This document shows, piece after piece, positions 11,641 to 22,768 of a stretch of 64,000 bases of DNA (the first letter of the stretch is position 1; each line of letters starts with the position of its first letter). The position numbers and the translations under genes are program-made. This stretch comes from Capsicum annuum. Taxonomy: Eukaryota > Streptophyta > Magnoliopsida > Solanales > Solanaceae. Location: contig NC_061115.1 in assembly GCF_002878395.1 (NCBI RefSeq), forward strand, positions 92,390,595-92,454,594, given 5' to 3'. A model generated the notes under the pieces. It ran no database searches. It worked only from the letters and a program-made list of their open reading frames with translations, and was not told where the DNA came from.

Positions 11641-12120
11641 TTTCATGATAATTTTCATGTCGGAAAAGGTGGTCGGCCATTTTGTTTTTTGCAACCCCTT
11701 CGGTCCTTTACCTCAAAATCAAACTTTTGCAAGAGAAAGATCCATGTAATCAAGCCTGGTTTGGAAGCTTTCTTATACATTAGGTATTTAAGTATGGAAT
11801 GAGTGTGCACCACTAATATATTGAAAAATAAATAGGCAAAAAACTTCTCATAAGCATATACCACCATCAATAATTCTTTCTCTATAATTGTGAAGTCACA
11901 TTAAGCATTATTCATGGTCTTGCTCGCATAATAGATTGGATGAAATAACTTTACTTTGCATTGACCCAACTCTGCCCCCAATGCAAGTCTACTTGCATCA
12001 CAAATCACATCAAATGGAGACAACCAATTTAGAGCAATAATAATGGGATCCAGTAAAAGAAAATCTTTGACACAATTAAAGGACTTCAAGCATGCATCAT
12101 CAAAATTGAATTTTTCATCC
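11641..12120 (-). pseudogene. Element B RNase H remnant
   Basis: The 11901-12089 piece reads SPFDVICDASRLALGAELGQ and then FHPIYYASKTMNNA, matching the FELMCDASDYAVGAVLGQ and YYASRTL blocks of Athila/Tat RNase H. The catalytic aspartate in CDAS is kept. The 11655-11870 piece reads MMVVYAYEKFFAYL, then LITWIFLLQKFDFEVKDRRG, matching the C-terminal half. A stop or frameshift separates the two pieces. The domain would remove RNA from the RNA-DNA hybrid. Confidence 0.7.
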
Positions 12121-12713
12121 TTTTCAAGGAGTTTTCACATTGGATGAGCTATTTTGGAGAAATCTTTAATAAATCACTGATAGAACCTGACATGACTAAA
12201 AAACTCCAAACACCTTTTTTGGAAGTGGGAAGGGGTAACTTGAAAATTATTTCTCCCTTATCTTGATCAAATTGTATACCTTTCCCTAGGATCTTGTTGC
12301 CAAAAATGATACCCTTCTTAACTATAAAATGACATTTCTCCAAATTTAGGACAAGGTTGGTTTCCACATATATCTCAAGTTCCTTTCTTAGATGCTCAAG
12401 GCATGAATGAAATGAGATTCGTACTACTCAAAAATTATCCATGAAGACTTCTATCAAATCCTCAACCATAACCTCAAAAATTAATAACATACATCATTTG
12501 AATGTTGCTGGTGCATTTCACAACCCGAAGGTGGCCTAAGGATGGATGGCTTTGTGGGAAAACTCTCATAATCTTTTTGATCAAGGTCCAACTTTATCGA
12601 TTTTTTGGTATAACATCAATGGTCCGTTAAAAATACAACAACTTCATCGAATGCTTTGACTTCATCAATTTCTCAATTCCATAAGACTCCAATTAATGGG
12701 CCATTCACCAAAC
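12121..12713 (-). pseudogene. Element B reverse transcriptase remnant (FMDD changed to FMDN)
   Basis: The catalytic block near 12430-12480 on the minus strand reads EDLIEVFMDNF, where this family has EVFMDDF. The second metal-binding aspartate is therefore replaced by asparagine. It is followed by LVLNLEKCHFIVKKGI and IFGNKILGKGI (12149-12367), the thumb-side blocks of Athila/Tat RT. The N-terminal fingers between here and the protease are poorly preserved and much shorter than usual, suggesting internal loss. It is inactive. Confidence 0.65.
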
Positions 12714-13330
12714 TCACATCAACATATTTGACACTTCAGTATATATGGCATCGATCACCGAAATTACTTGTAATTCCATTGGTTGTTTCATGGACTTGCA
12801 TAAATTGAAATAAAACTCTTCATCATTGAGGCAAAATTTCATCTCACTGCACTCCACATCTATCAATGATCTCCTCATGGATAAAAATGTCCATCTAAAA
12901 ATAATAAGGATTTCAAAGTCTAATACACAATCTAGGATCATGAAGTTGGTCAGGAAGATGAATCGATCAACTTTAACTAGCAAATCATAATGTATCGAAA
13001 TATGTTTCATGATTGTCCGGTCAGCAATTTGTTATCTCATAGTTGTAGGTTGTGGTTTTCCAAACTGTCGCATGTGTAATATGGAATATGGCATTAAATG
13101 TACACTCACCTAAGTTCACACAACGCCTTTGTAAACTTGAACATTCTAATGATGCACGAGATTATGAAAGATCCATGGTGTTTCTCCTTTTCTTCCATCG
13201 TGCTTCATATAATTTTACTACCATGATGAGTAACTTCTATTGTCTCATCCTCTACAAGCATCTTTCTGGAGACAAATTCTTTCCTAAACTTAGCATACCC
13301 CGACATTTCTAGCAAGGATTCAATGAAAGG
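12714..13330 (-). pseudogene. Element B aspartic protease remnant
   Basis: 12714-13010 reads DLLVKVDRFIFLTNFMILDC and later FEILIIFRW, matching the DVLVKVDKFIFPADFVILD and PIILGRPFLATG segments of the Athila/Tat protease. Upstream (13020-13330) a frameshifted stretch carries residues like VHLMPYSIL, corresponding to the ASINLMPLS segment that follows the active-site aspartate. The DLGAS motif itself is not intact. It would have released Gag and Pol products. Confidence 0.6.
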
Positions 13331-13689
13331 AATTTTGATGAAGAGATTGCTAAATTTATCAAGAAATTTTTTAAACTTGGAATTTTCCCTCTTTTTTCTC
13401 TAGCAATTGAGGAAAAGGGGAAGGAATTGCAATTAGTGGCATGGAGACAATTTGGGGTTCTTTCACCTTTGAATTTTCAATGATAACTTCATTCAGATTT
13501 GACTCATCGTCATTTGTCCTCTTTCTCTTCACATATGCTTGGTCATAATTTTCTCCTTCGTCGGTGTTATATCAAACTCCTTGCCCTTTCCAAGAGGTTT
13601 CCCACTTCATATGACAATAGCTTTTGTTACCATACCACTCGACATCTCTTTATTTTTCATTCCATTAGGTACACCAATATTTGGTTCAC
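13331..13689. other. Gag-protease linker of element B, no feature recognised
   Basis: This lies between the gag and protease remnants of B. No domain is recognisable on either strand. It probably encodes the poorly conserved spacer of the polyprotein. Confidence 0.4.
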
Positions 13690-14840
13690 TTTTGCCTATA
13701 GTTGTTGGATGACGATTAAATGAGAATCTACCATTTGGTGTAACTTGGAGAATGCACTCTTTATTTCCCTCACATTTATGTCGGTTCCCTTAACTTCTAT
13801 AAAAATTTCAGCCAAAATATCTTCTTTCATGTGCCTCTCTATTTTGTATGGATACATATCCCAGTTCTTATTGTTGTGACCTTCATTTCCACCTTTCCTA
13901 TGAGAAGAACCATGGAAACCCTCCGAATAATTTGGCAATAATCCCATCTTATCATCAAGTATCTCTTCTTCGGTATATTCACATACCATAATATCCTTTG
14001 TATCTATAGTATAGACTATTTCAATGGAAGTTCCAATCACATATTTAATAAGAATTTTAAGGTGTGCCATCACCTTGATTATATTTACATCTCTCTCCTC
14101 TTATTTTGTTGACCATGACACACAAAGGACAAGAAGGGAGCCCCCATGGCAACCTCAACATCCTTCATGTGCCAAGCCCTAGCTAGACTAGCCATTTGAT
14201 CTATCACACTTGATGCAACTCCATAAGGCAATTTAATAAGGGATCTTCCGAATTTATTATACACTATGGTTTTATTGACTTGATCTAATGCCAAACAGAA
14301 TATTTGGAGGATGATCTTCTCCAAAACCTCGTTATTAGGACATTTCATAATCTTGTCATTAAATCCCTCCATGCTTTATACAAATGCTCCTCATTAAATT
14401 GATGAAAAATTGCGATTTTGTCACGCATTTGTAACATCTTTCAAGGTTGGAAGTATCAACCCAAGAAAGCATCCATAAGTTTAACTCATGATAAGATGGA
14501 CTCGGTGGGTAGAGATCTCAACCACAATAATCCTTTGCCCGTTAGAGAGTATGGGGATAGCCTCAACCGAATAGAATCTTGTGTGATGCGGGCAAAGTAA
14601 AATGCTGAGCAAATTTCCATAAATTTCCTCAAATGAAGGTTGGCATCTTCATCCAGTTGACCACCAAAACAAACCCTTCATATGAATCAAGTGAAGCATG
14701 ACACTTATGCCATGAAATACATTAATTCCCTCGATAGGGGGAATATAGAGGGCATTAATATGTTCCTCGTCACCAAGATAGGCCCTAACTTCAACATGTT
14801 CATATGAAGGGTCATGGATGATCCCTTCTTGGTTCATTGT
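13690..14840 (-). pseudogene. Element B gag remnant
   Basis: The reading starts with ATG at 14837 (MNQEGIIHDPSYEHVEV). It contains VMLHLIHMKGLFWWSTG, then after a frameshift a segment of the form GGQLDEDANLHLRKFMEI, the capsid start of Athila/Tat Gag. The 14085-14372 piece reads KCPNNEVLEKIILQIFCLAL and VIDQMASLARAWH. The 13696-14073 piece reads AHLKILIKYVIG and is rich in basic residues. The same blocks, with similar sequence, occur in element C's gag (23530-24990), so B and C are related. No clear CCHC zinc knuckle is seen. Confidence 0.65.
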
Positions 14841-14959
14841 TATTTGGAAAAAATAATAAAACCTAATTAAAAATAAAAAAAAACATCAAAAGTGAAATAC
14901 GACACCACAGGTAAACCACAAATTACTATCTATACCACACTAGCAAAAACAAAGTTTTA

Positions 14960-14978
14960 CTCCCCGAAAACTATGGTA
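14960..14978 (-). other. Element B primer-binding site
   Basis: The minus strand reads TACCATAGTTTTCGGGGAG, a decayed form of the TGGCGCCGTTGCCGGGGA aspartate-tRNA primer site used by Athila/Tat elements. It is three bases from the LTR end (TGATCA). Confidence 0.6.
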
Positions 14979-14981
14979 TTT

Positions 14982-15307
14982 TGATCACTCTAACCTATAT
15001 TATTGTTATGAAGTAGGACGATCATTGTATATATAATTACCCTACATGAGTTAGGGACAAATCCATGAAGAGTATAACTAGTATTCAAATCCTATGTATG
15101 TTGAAAGCTACTAAGTATTTACCCGCAATATAGATATAAAGTGAGACGTGAATTAAAAATAGGTGGGGGGGGGGGTATGGTTTCAAAATTTATTTAAATA
15201 AAATCCACTTGAACAACCACTTTAGAGAAACAATTGTAGATAAGATTCTAATAGGAGAATAGTCTTGGGATTATGTTCTCCTAGGGGAAAATAGTGCATG
15301 GGTACAT
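14982..15307 (-). repeat. Element B 5' LTR, part next to the primer site
   Basis: It starts TGATCACTC and matches 6774-7150 in order, through AAGCTACTAAGTATTTACC and TAGTGCATGGGTACAT, where it is cut by insertion E. The rest of the LTR resumes at 21683. It contains a run of guanines at 15164-15175 that corresponds to GGAGGGAGGGGG in the other copy. Confidence 0.75.
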
Positions 15308-15800
15308 TGACGTGATTTATAAATATAGTACTTTTGACACTTAAAATAAGGAAAAATGTAAATTTAGGGAACGTTTTGCAGGAAACCATGTTTTCAATGC
15401 TAAGTTCATGAAAAAGGTAAAAATAGTATTTTTGGAAACTTTTTAAGAGATTATTGATGATAGGGATAGTTTTAGCTTTATTGTGATCAATGCATGTTCC
15501 AGAATTGAAGAAAGATGAAAACTGACTCTAAAACCTTACTAAGCTAACCAACGGACTGCAAGTATGACCTACAGACCGCAAATACACAAAGTACGTGCCA
15601 GAAGGCCAAAATCTTAAGAGATGACTTGGAGGAATTTTTCCCTTTCGGTACCTACGATCCGTCCCTGTGCACTGATCCAAACTATGGTACAAACTACGCT
15701 CGTGCCGAGACCGCATGTACAAACCATAGTGGCCACCGCATGTACAAACTACTCCTCCTTCATAGTGATCAAAATTAGAGATAAGCTATTAGATTGAAGT

Positions 15801-16332
15801 GGTGAGCTTCCATCTCTTTAAAAGGCTGCATTTCATGGATGTTCTTCATACTTTGGTTTATTTATAGATATTGATTTTGGCTATGATTGGGGGAGTATGC
15901 CCAATGGAATTTTGTATTCTTTTGGTTAGAGGATTTTGTGGAACTACTATAGGTTGGCATGGGAGGGATCGGTACTAATGTCATCATTTGTATTGCAATT
16001 GCTATTGGGGCTGATACTGCTAGACAAAAATTTTCACTACTCCATCCTTTCATATTATTATATGGAACTTGTTTTGGTTATGGTTTTTGATTATAGTTTT
16101 TTTTGTATTAGTTATCGATTAGGCATTAGAAGATTGGACTCGTTTTGATGGCCATGGTCATGAACCTATCCCAGAGTCTTGGATGACTAAAAAATGCTCT
16201 CTTGTTATATGTCCATAGTTTATTTGACTCGGGATATGCATAGGTTGGTTAGGTTGGGTATCAGGGGTAGTTTCTAGTATTTGTTGGACTTGGGATGCCC
16301 ATTACGACCAGGCCTTATTTTGGGTTGTGTCA
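15801..16332 (+). repeat. Element D 5' LTR, 3' part
   Basis: A possible TATA region (CTCTTTAAAAGG, about 15815) is followed by the GGGGGAGTATGCCCAATGG and GTCATCATTTGTATTG blocks that I recognise from Solanaceae chromovirus LTRs. It ends TTGTGTCA at 16332, four bases before the primer site. Confidence 0.6.
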
Positions 16333-16335
16333 AGT

Positions 16336-16347
16336 TGGTATCAGAGC
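16336..16347 (+). other. Element D primer-binding site (initiator methionine tRNA)
   Basis: TGGTATCAGAGC is an exact match to the usual plant primer site complementary to the 3' end of initiator methionine tRNA. It follows the LTR end TGTCA by three bases. Confidence 0.85.
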
Positions 16348-16543
16348 TTTAGGTTCATGTTTAATTTAGAGTCCACGAAGCCATGTCAAGTAGAAACATT
16401 TTTAGAGGTGTGCAGCATGCCACAATGATAAAAAAGAGGCTATAAGTCATTTAGGAATGTTTCACTTTCTTAGTATTCTCTTTTAAGCTTTAAGTGTAAG
16501 TCTTAGTATTTCCTATAATCCTTGTTTATTCAATTTTCAGATC

Positions 16544-17700
16544 ATGCCACGACAATCTAGAACACAAGGAAATTCATCTATCTCATCTGGGGATGATGTT
16601 GTTGGGGTATACCCTAAAGCACTATTTGCACTTTATCTTAGGGTCCTATCCCTAATTATTTTAGAGTTCCTCCAATTGCTACTAGTGCTCCTCAAGGTGA
16701 GGTGATTAATGCAAAATTTCATCAATCAATTCATGTTATTAGTTGGTTGTTGCTCAGGCTAAGTGGGATACATCCGATGTTTTAACTTCTAAGGCCACGA
16801 GGGTTGTTCATTTTATGAATATAAATCCCTCTACAGTTAATGGATTAAACATGGAGGAGCATTCTTAGTCTTTCTTTGAGAAATATTGAAAATATTCTAG
16901 GTAATGCAGTCCACAAATGTGGAAGGGGTAAACTTTGTAGCTTATCAGCTTAGGGATATTGCATACCAATCATACGAGGAGTGGGATAGTTATAGGGGTG
17001 ATGTTATGGAGTTATCCTTATGAGAGGCCTTATTGAATTATTTTTGAGAATTTTTTTTTCGGAGATAAAGTAAGTGAAGATGAAGGAGTTTATGAATCTT
17101 AAGCATGGAAGAATATTTATCAAGGAATATTCCTCGAAGTTCTATTAGTTTTCAAGGTATGCTCCAGACTTAGTGTTTGATATGAGAACGAGAATAAGAA
17201 AGTTTGCTTTTGGACTATCTCAGGATTTGATCCTTGAAATCAAGACTTCCTTGCTAATAAAAAATATAGATATGTCTAGGTTGTTTGTTTATATACAACG
17301 GGTAGAGAAAGAAAAAAAATAGGTTAAGTTTGGGGAAAGGTAGGGAAAGAATTTTAGGTATTGGGAATAAGGTGGTGAGCAGAAGTAAGGTAGTCAAGAG
17401 AGCAGTAAGTAGCCAAAGTAGAAATTGGGGGTTTTGGTTCCTTCTCTACTGCTAGTGCTTCTTACTCAAAGCAGTCAAGTGACATGTATCCACAAGATGG
17501 TGATAATTTATAGGCACAAGGTGCGAAATCTCAGGGGAGTAGGTCATAGTCGTCATCTTCATGTCCTTCTTGAGATTCTATGGTCGTCTTTATTAGGTTT
17601 TTATGATGAAGGGAGGGACAAATATTTTAAATATGGTCAGCCAGGCCATATGGTCAAAAATTTTCTGATTTGTAGAGCTGCTTTGGGAGCAGTCAAAGCT
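16544..17700 (+). pseudogene. Element D gag remnant
   Basis: An ATG at 16544 opens MPRQSRTQGNSSISSGDD, a basic N terminus typical of this Gag type. It is preceded by TTCAATTTTCAG, which resembles a splice acceptor. Frameshifts and stops follow. Near 17080-17120 the reading resembles MKEFMNLKHG, the capsid block. A degraded zinc knuckle (KYFKYGQPGHMVKNF, about 17615-17660) keeps the histidine but has lost the first two cysteines. It is inactive. Confidence 0.6.
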
Positions 17701-18150
17701 CTGATTGCTTCATCTTCTACTCCTACACCTAGTGTTGGTACTTTGGCATCTGCTCCTATTTTTGAAACTAGCATTGGACAAAATAGTTTGTATGCTCTTG
17801 CATCTCTTCAGGAATTTGAGACATCACCTGATGTAATTATTGGTAGGTTATTACTCTTTTTTTTTGACATGTATTGTATGAATGATCTGGGGTCCACTTT
17901 TTCTATATGACCCCATATATGGTTGTATCTTTTAGTTTATATCCTGAGGTTATTTCAGATCTTTTTTCTATTTCTACCATGCTAGGTAACCTAGTTATTG
18001 ATAAAAGAGTCTATAAGAGGTGTGTGGTATCTGTTGGTAGCCTACAGACCTTGGTAGATCTATTTGTGTTAGATATAGTGGATTTTGATATTATTCTATG
18101 GATGTATTAGTTACAGTCTTGTTATGCATCCTTAGATTGTCGGACCCCTA
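17701..18150 (+). pseudogene. Element D protease remnant
   Basis: The stretch around 17790-17830 (QNSLYALASLQEFETSPDV) matches the RLYAL...SPDVVTG segment at the Gag-protease junction of this lineage. Near 18060-18110 VLDIVDFDIILWMY matches LDMVDFDVILGMD at the protease end. The active-site region between them, around YCMNDLGSTFS (17870-17905), has D-x-G-S-T in place of DPGST and is followed by a stop. Confidence 0.55.
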
Positions 18151-18309
18151 TAGTTGTCCTTATGTTCCTTGTTAACCAGTTATAGAGTGGGAGGGTGGTT
18201 CCCTAGCTCCTAGGGGAGATTTACTTATTATCTTAGAGCTTAGATATTTATACCCAAAGAGTGTCTTTATCACTTGGTTTGGGTTAAAGGTTCAAATTTA
18301 GAGAGTCCT

Positions 18310-18995
18310 TTTTTTCTCTAGGTTCTAGTGGTAAGTGAGTTTCCTAAGGTCTTTCTGGATGATCTTCTTGGTGTTCCTCTGGATAGGGAGATTGAGTTAG
18401 GTACTGATTTGGTTTTGAACACTTTTATAATATCTATCTCTCCTTATAGAATGGCTCTAGCTAAATTAAGGGAACTTAAGGAAAAACTTAAGAATCTTCT
18501 AGATAAGGGATTTATTCATCCTAGTGTATCCTCGTGTGGTGCACTTGTATTTCTCATGCGACAGAAGAATGGTTCCCTTTGGATGTGCTTTGATTAGTGA
18601 CAGTTGAATAAGTTATTGATTAAGAACAAGTATCATCTTCCAAGGATAGATGACTTGTTTGACCAATTTCAGGGTGCCAAGTTCTTTTCTAAGATAGATC
18701 TTTAGTATGGGTATCATCAACCAAAGATTAGGGAAGATTATATCCCTAAGACAGCTTTTTCTATTTTATATGGGATTTTGAGTTCTTGGATATGTCATTC
18801 GGCTTAACTAATGCCCCGGTGGAATATATTGATTTGATGAATAGGGTCAGGCAGTTCTTGGAACTTATTATTATTGTGTTCATTGAGAACATCTTGGTGT
18901 ATTCTAAGAGTGAGGTGAATCATGTCAATCACCTCCGTATGGTATTGCAGACCTTAAAGGAACAACATTTGTATGCTAAAAATATGGTGTGTCTC
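18310..18995 (+). pseudogene. Element D reverse transcriptase, truncated, catalytic FIDD changed to FIEN
   Basis: 18328-18597 reads VSEFPKVFLDDLLGVPLDRE, then SPYRMALAKLRELKEKL and RQKNGSLWMCFD, which is the RT fingers region. After a stop it continues as [20 protein letters not shown]. From 18786 it reads MSFGLTNAPVEY and IIIVFIENILVYSKS. The catalytic FIDD is FIEN here, so both metal-binding aspartates are lost. Homology ends near EQHLYAK at about 18985, and the thumb and all later Pol domains are absent. Confidence 0.75.
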
Positions 18996-20825
18996 CTAAT
19001 GCATTGACTGAGCGATAGCATTGCTTATTACGTAACTAACCATGGTTAGCTTAATTAATTCCTAGTCCAGGAGGGTATTTTATTCTTTTTCCCTCATTTT
19101 ATCTCAGCCATAACATGGTATTAGTGTCTCAAAAGAGCATTATTTGCCTCTTATTTCATATTTTCTCTCAATTGAAAACATTTCCTCTTAAGAACAAACC
19201 GTAGCCCCTTCAATATTCAAGATCAATGTTCAAGAAATTCATCAAAACTCTCACAAATTCTTCAATCAAGGTATGTTAGATGTTCATCCATGGTTTCTTT
19301 TTGCCCATGGAGTCCAAGAATCAGTTTTAAGTCATGATCTTTACATGTTAGCATGAATTATATCCATGAACTCCAATGAATTTCTATTTATACCATGTTT
19401 ACATGTATTTTCGTTGGAATTAGCCCTTGACATGTTTGAAGGATTAAAGTTGCATGTTAAATCCGTAACCCATGATTTTAAAATTGAAGTTATGTTACTA
19501 TCACTTGTTTAAACTATTTTCATGCTTTAACTTATGATCCCTAAGTGTTTGCTGAAATTACTAAGCAATGATTTTTGGCATAATGCTTAGTTATTATGAT
19601 TTCAAGTGCTCTAATGTGTTCTTATTGATATTGATATCGAGTCCTGGGGATTATGAATACCCAAAAACTTAGTTGTTTAAATAGTTTTAGTATTTGTAGA
19701 ACGTTCTAATATAAAGTATAAGCATTATCCTTCAATAAATTAGTATGGCCAGTTATTCGTTCAGTCATTATTAGATTAGTTAAAGAATCAGTGTCTTCAG
19801 TTGGGAGTAACACTTAGCACCGAGTGAACTTAGGGATGGCATCTCCCCCGTCAGTTAGGCATGAGACATTAGTAGCATTCCTTAGGTTCCAGACCTATGG
19901 ACCAATCATAGACATTGATAGGTCCCCTGTCACTTAGGCATGATACTCTTATCCTTCGAGACATCAGATAGCGGATCAACATAATAGTTTTAGTACCCGT
20001 GGCATAATACTGAAACCCTTCCAACTGGGTTACAAGTTGGACCCTGATAATATATTGGGGCATATTTCTTATAGCTAGCTCCTACAATTTCAATTTAGTC
20101 TTAGTATAATACAGTTCAGGTTTGTATTGACCATGGCATACAGTTATCAATTATTCAGTTACCAGATTTTAGTGACTTCAGTTTACAGATTATTTCAGTA
20201 TTACGTTATATGCTTGGTCATGCATTCTCATATTTTACAGTTTTCATGCATACCATGCTTAAGTTATGTTAGGCTATTCATTCAGTCAATTAATATTCAT
20301 GTACATAATTCCATGCATATCATCATAACCTCATCTAGCATACCAGTATAATCCAAGTACTGGCCGCATACTTGTTTTTGGAATATGATATCTCATATCA
20401 TAGGTTTGGATGCTCATCTTCCCAACTGCCCTTAGGCATTAAGTGCATTAGCAGTGGTAGCAATGGTGAGTCCTCATACTTTGAGGACCAAACATGATTA
20501 TTTCAGTTAGACATTTGAAGTTAGTTGGGGCCTGTCCCATCATTTCTTGTTTAGTCAGTTTTAGAGTCTTTTGAACACTTTCAGACAGTCAGTTAGTTTG
20601 TCATTATTTCTATCCGATTTCGGACAAGTGGTTTTCAGACTTATACTTTAGTAATGTTTTTCTACTTAAAACCTTATGGAGAATTTTGTTATTTCCTCAT
20701 CTGTGTATCTTTTGTTATCAGTTTTATTCAGTCCTCATACAAGGTACCAGCTTATAGGTTAGCTTGTGGTCTCGTGTGCTCGTAAGCATCTTACCGCATC
20801 CAGGGTGCACTCCTAGGCGATTACA
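18996..20825 (+). repeat. F-type chromovirus LTR fragment lacking its first few hundred bases
   Basis: In plus orientation it follows the F LTRs: CAAGGTATGT after an AAGAAATTCATC stretch (about 19225-19275), ATGGTGAGTCCTCA with GAGGACC (20464-20489), TTAGTTGGGG (about 20522) and GGTTAGCTTGTGGTC (about 20757). It ends CGATTACA at 20825. Compared with F, roughly the first 450 bases are missing, and it is joined directly to D's broken RT. Small reading frames inside it are not genes. Confidence 0.6.
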
Positions 20826-21682
20826 GTCATTATTCTTGGAACTTCCTTGTAATAAATTCAGTTGATTAATCAAGTTACAATTTTTTGTTTTTATTCATCT
20901 TAGCATTGTTATTCAATCTAAGCCTTAAATTATGAATGCCATTGAGTTCTTCACAAGTATGAGCAGGTAAAAACCTATAGCTAGGGTTATGCAAACCTTG
21001 GCTGCTTAATGAAGTAGGGGAAGTTTGATTATTGAATGGAACCAATACCTATGGCATGCATTGCATTATCTTCAGTATAATATTTGTCTTAGCAGTTGAA
21101 AACATTAGGATCCCACCTAGATATTGCTACTTACTCCAAAAGAGGAGTAGTGACTCGAAAAATATAATGGCAAGAGTAATTTAAGGTTTAACTATTGATC
21201 CACGCTACTAGGTAATATCTAAGTAAGATGGTTAGCATTCCTATAATGACTATAGACTCAAAAGGTAATAGTTAATTGGGAGCAAGATAAGGGTTAGTAA
21301 TGCGACATCCTGAGATAAAAAACTAAAGTGTGAAATCCTTCTTCTCCTCCAAAAGACTATAAAAGGTACATAACTTATCGATTTTCAAACAAGGTATTGG
21401 GTTGGTTTAACATAGAATGATAAACCTATTGAGTTAAGAAGCAAGGGGAACCCAATCCTAGTGTTCACCTACAACTGATTACAACTAAAGTTAATATCAT
21501 TATTTGATTGAGATAACTACAAATAAATCCCCTTATTTACTTTCCAGTACTGCTTGTAGACATCAACTGCTAATAACTGCAGTTCCATTTATTCCCTTAG
21601 GATTCAACCCTAACCTTAGGTTACCATATCTTAACAACAACTATATCATCATATAAAAGGAGTTATTTCTTGGACGTCATCA
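20826..21682 (+). repeat. Insertion E, right part: 3' end of an Athila-type LTR
   Basis: The last 200 bases carry GGATTCAACCC, GGTTACCATATCTTAACAAC and TTTCTTGGACGTCATCA. I recognise these as the 3' end of Athila/Tat LTRs (consensus of the form GGATTCGACC...GGTTACC...TTGGGCGTCATCA). TACAT follows. Its left limit against the chromovirus fragment is approximate. Confidence 0.55.
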
Positions 21683-21687
21683 TACAT

Positions 21688-22768
21688 TAGGGTCATATTA
21701 AAATTCTAGTCAATGAATTTATGGGTAGGTTAGGTTAGGGTTTTGGTGTTAGTCTTTCAATGAAACACCTAGAATATCACCCATGGATTCTTTCGAATAC
21801 GTCATAGGTGTAACAATCAAATCAACCTAAAATCTTAATTGGGAATCCCTATTTCTAGGAAGATGCCCAAGATATATCAAATTCACCATCCATCCTTATT
21901 TTTAAGACTATGTAAAGGAATAAGCTAACATCTAATTTGTTTTCCACTAATAATTGTCACCCACATCCCTCTATCAAGGATAATATGGGATTTAGTAAAA
22001 TTTGTACTTTCAGCCACTATTTCAATTTAACAACAAAGTATTACTGAAACCCAACATCATCAAAAAAGAACTGAATTTAATAATCAAAACCCACACACAT
22101 TTGCACCCTAATCAAATATAATCCCAATTTAAAAGTCTAGCTACTCATAAAAGTAAAGAATAGAGAATTACATAATTTGAGATTCATTTCCTCTATTGAA
22201 ATTAAAGCGAGAGTAGTACGAAAATTCCAAACTCAAATTCCAAATAAAAATATCTTTTTGGAAGATAAAATAACAATTACTTCTTCTCACTTATTGGAAA
22301 GTTTCTCTTTATGAAAGCTTCAAAGTGGTTGTAGGATCTCCCAAAAGTGAAAGGGTTTTTCCCTTTTGAAGATTGGAACCATTTGTGTGAAGTGACCAAT
22401 CTACCCTTGAAAGAATTCCACACCATCATGATCGCCATTAGTTGATTGCGATCGTTATGCCTGAGATCACATTAACCTATCACGATCTCCTTGCTTTGAC
22501 CAGGCCTTAAATACTATAATCGTGGCCACCAGACTACGATTGTGGTAACTGAGGTCGATCCCAACTCTGGATTTTCCAGCTTTTGGACTACTTTAACCTT
22601 TTGGTCCCCTTTTTACCTTACTTCACTTTTTTTCTTCTAATTACCTGTAAACCTACAAACCATGGGAATTATTGCATTCAATTGGAAATTTTGCCTCATT
22701 TATGAAATTTAACCATAGTAGAGTGTACAAATGCTAATATCAACGAGTAGTAAATTTACCACTCATTA
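21688..22768 (-). repeat. Element B 5' LTR, remainder
   Basis: It resumes after the TACAT duplication and matches 7162-8238: GTAGGTTAGGTTAGGG (about 21724), CACCCACATCCCT (about 21959), GATCG-type motifs (22420-22560), and the closing TAAATTTACCACTCATTA. The end at 22768 is within a few bases. Confidence 0.75.

Larger units (their letters stand above)
15801..18995 (+). mobile_element. Element D: truncated Ty3-gypsy chromovirus
   Basis: The 3' part of a 5' LTR (about 15801-16332) is followed by a methionine-tRNA primer site, gag from an ATG at 16544, a short protease stretch and RT. The coding sequence stops being recognisable at about 18995, within RT and just after the catalytic block. RNase H, integrase and chromodomain are missing. 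The next 1.8 kb is an LTR fragment of a different family. The left boundary is uncertain by about 100 bases. Confidence 0.6.
15308..21682 (+). mobile_element. Insertion E: Athila-type solo LTR (probable) holding element D, inside B's LTR
   Basis: TACAT occurs at 15303-15307 and again at 21683-21687, exactly where B's LTR is interrupted. The insert begins TGACGTGATT and ends GGACGTCATCA, so it has TG...CA ends and a 5-bp duplication. The left 0.5 kb (GTTTTGCAGG, then AAAAAGGTAAAAATAG) and the right 0.85 kb (TTCAACCC, GGTTACCATAT, then CGTCATCA) look like the start and finish of an Athila/Tat LTR of about 1.35 kb. The middle is chromoviral. I infer a solo LTR later split by D. An alternative is that 15308-16332 is one LTR of D, which would leave the right end unexplained. 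Confidence 0.55.
6774..22768 (-). mobile_element. Element B: Athila/Tat-type gypsy retrotransposon with full gag-pol order, inserted in C's 5' LTR
   Basis: It reads on the minus strand. The 3' LTR is 6774-8238 and the 5' LTR is 14982-15307 plus 21683-22768, split by insertion E. A degraded aspartate-tRNA primer site is at 14960-14978. Gag, protease, RT, RNase H and integrase follow in that order from 14840 down to 10284, then about 2 kb of noncoding sequence. The left flank is GGTTA, but no matching duplication is clear on the right (ATTCT), so the right edge may have lost a few bases. Coding domains carry stops and frameshifts. Gag and 3' region resemble those of element C. Confidence 0.75.
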
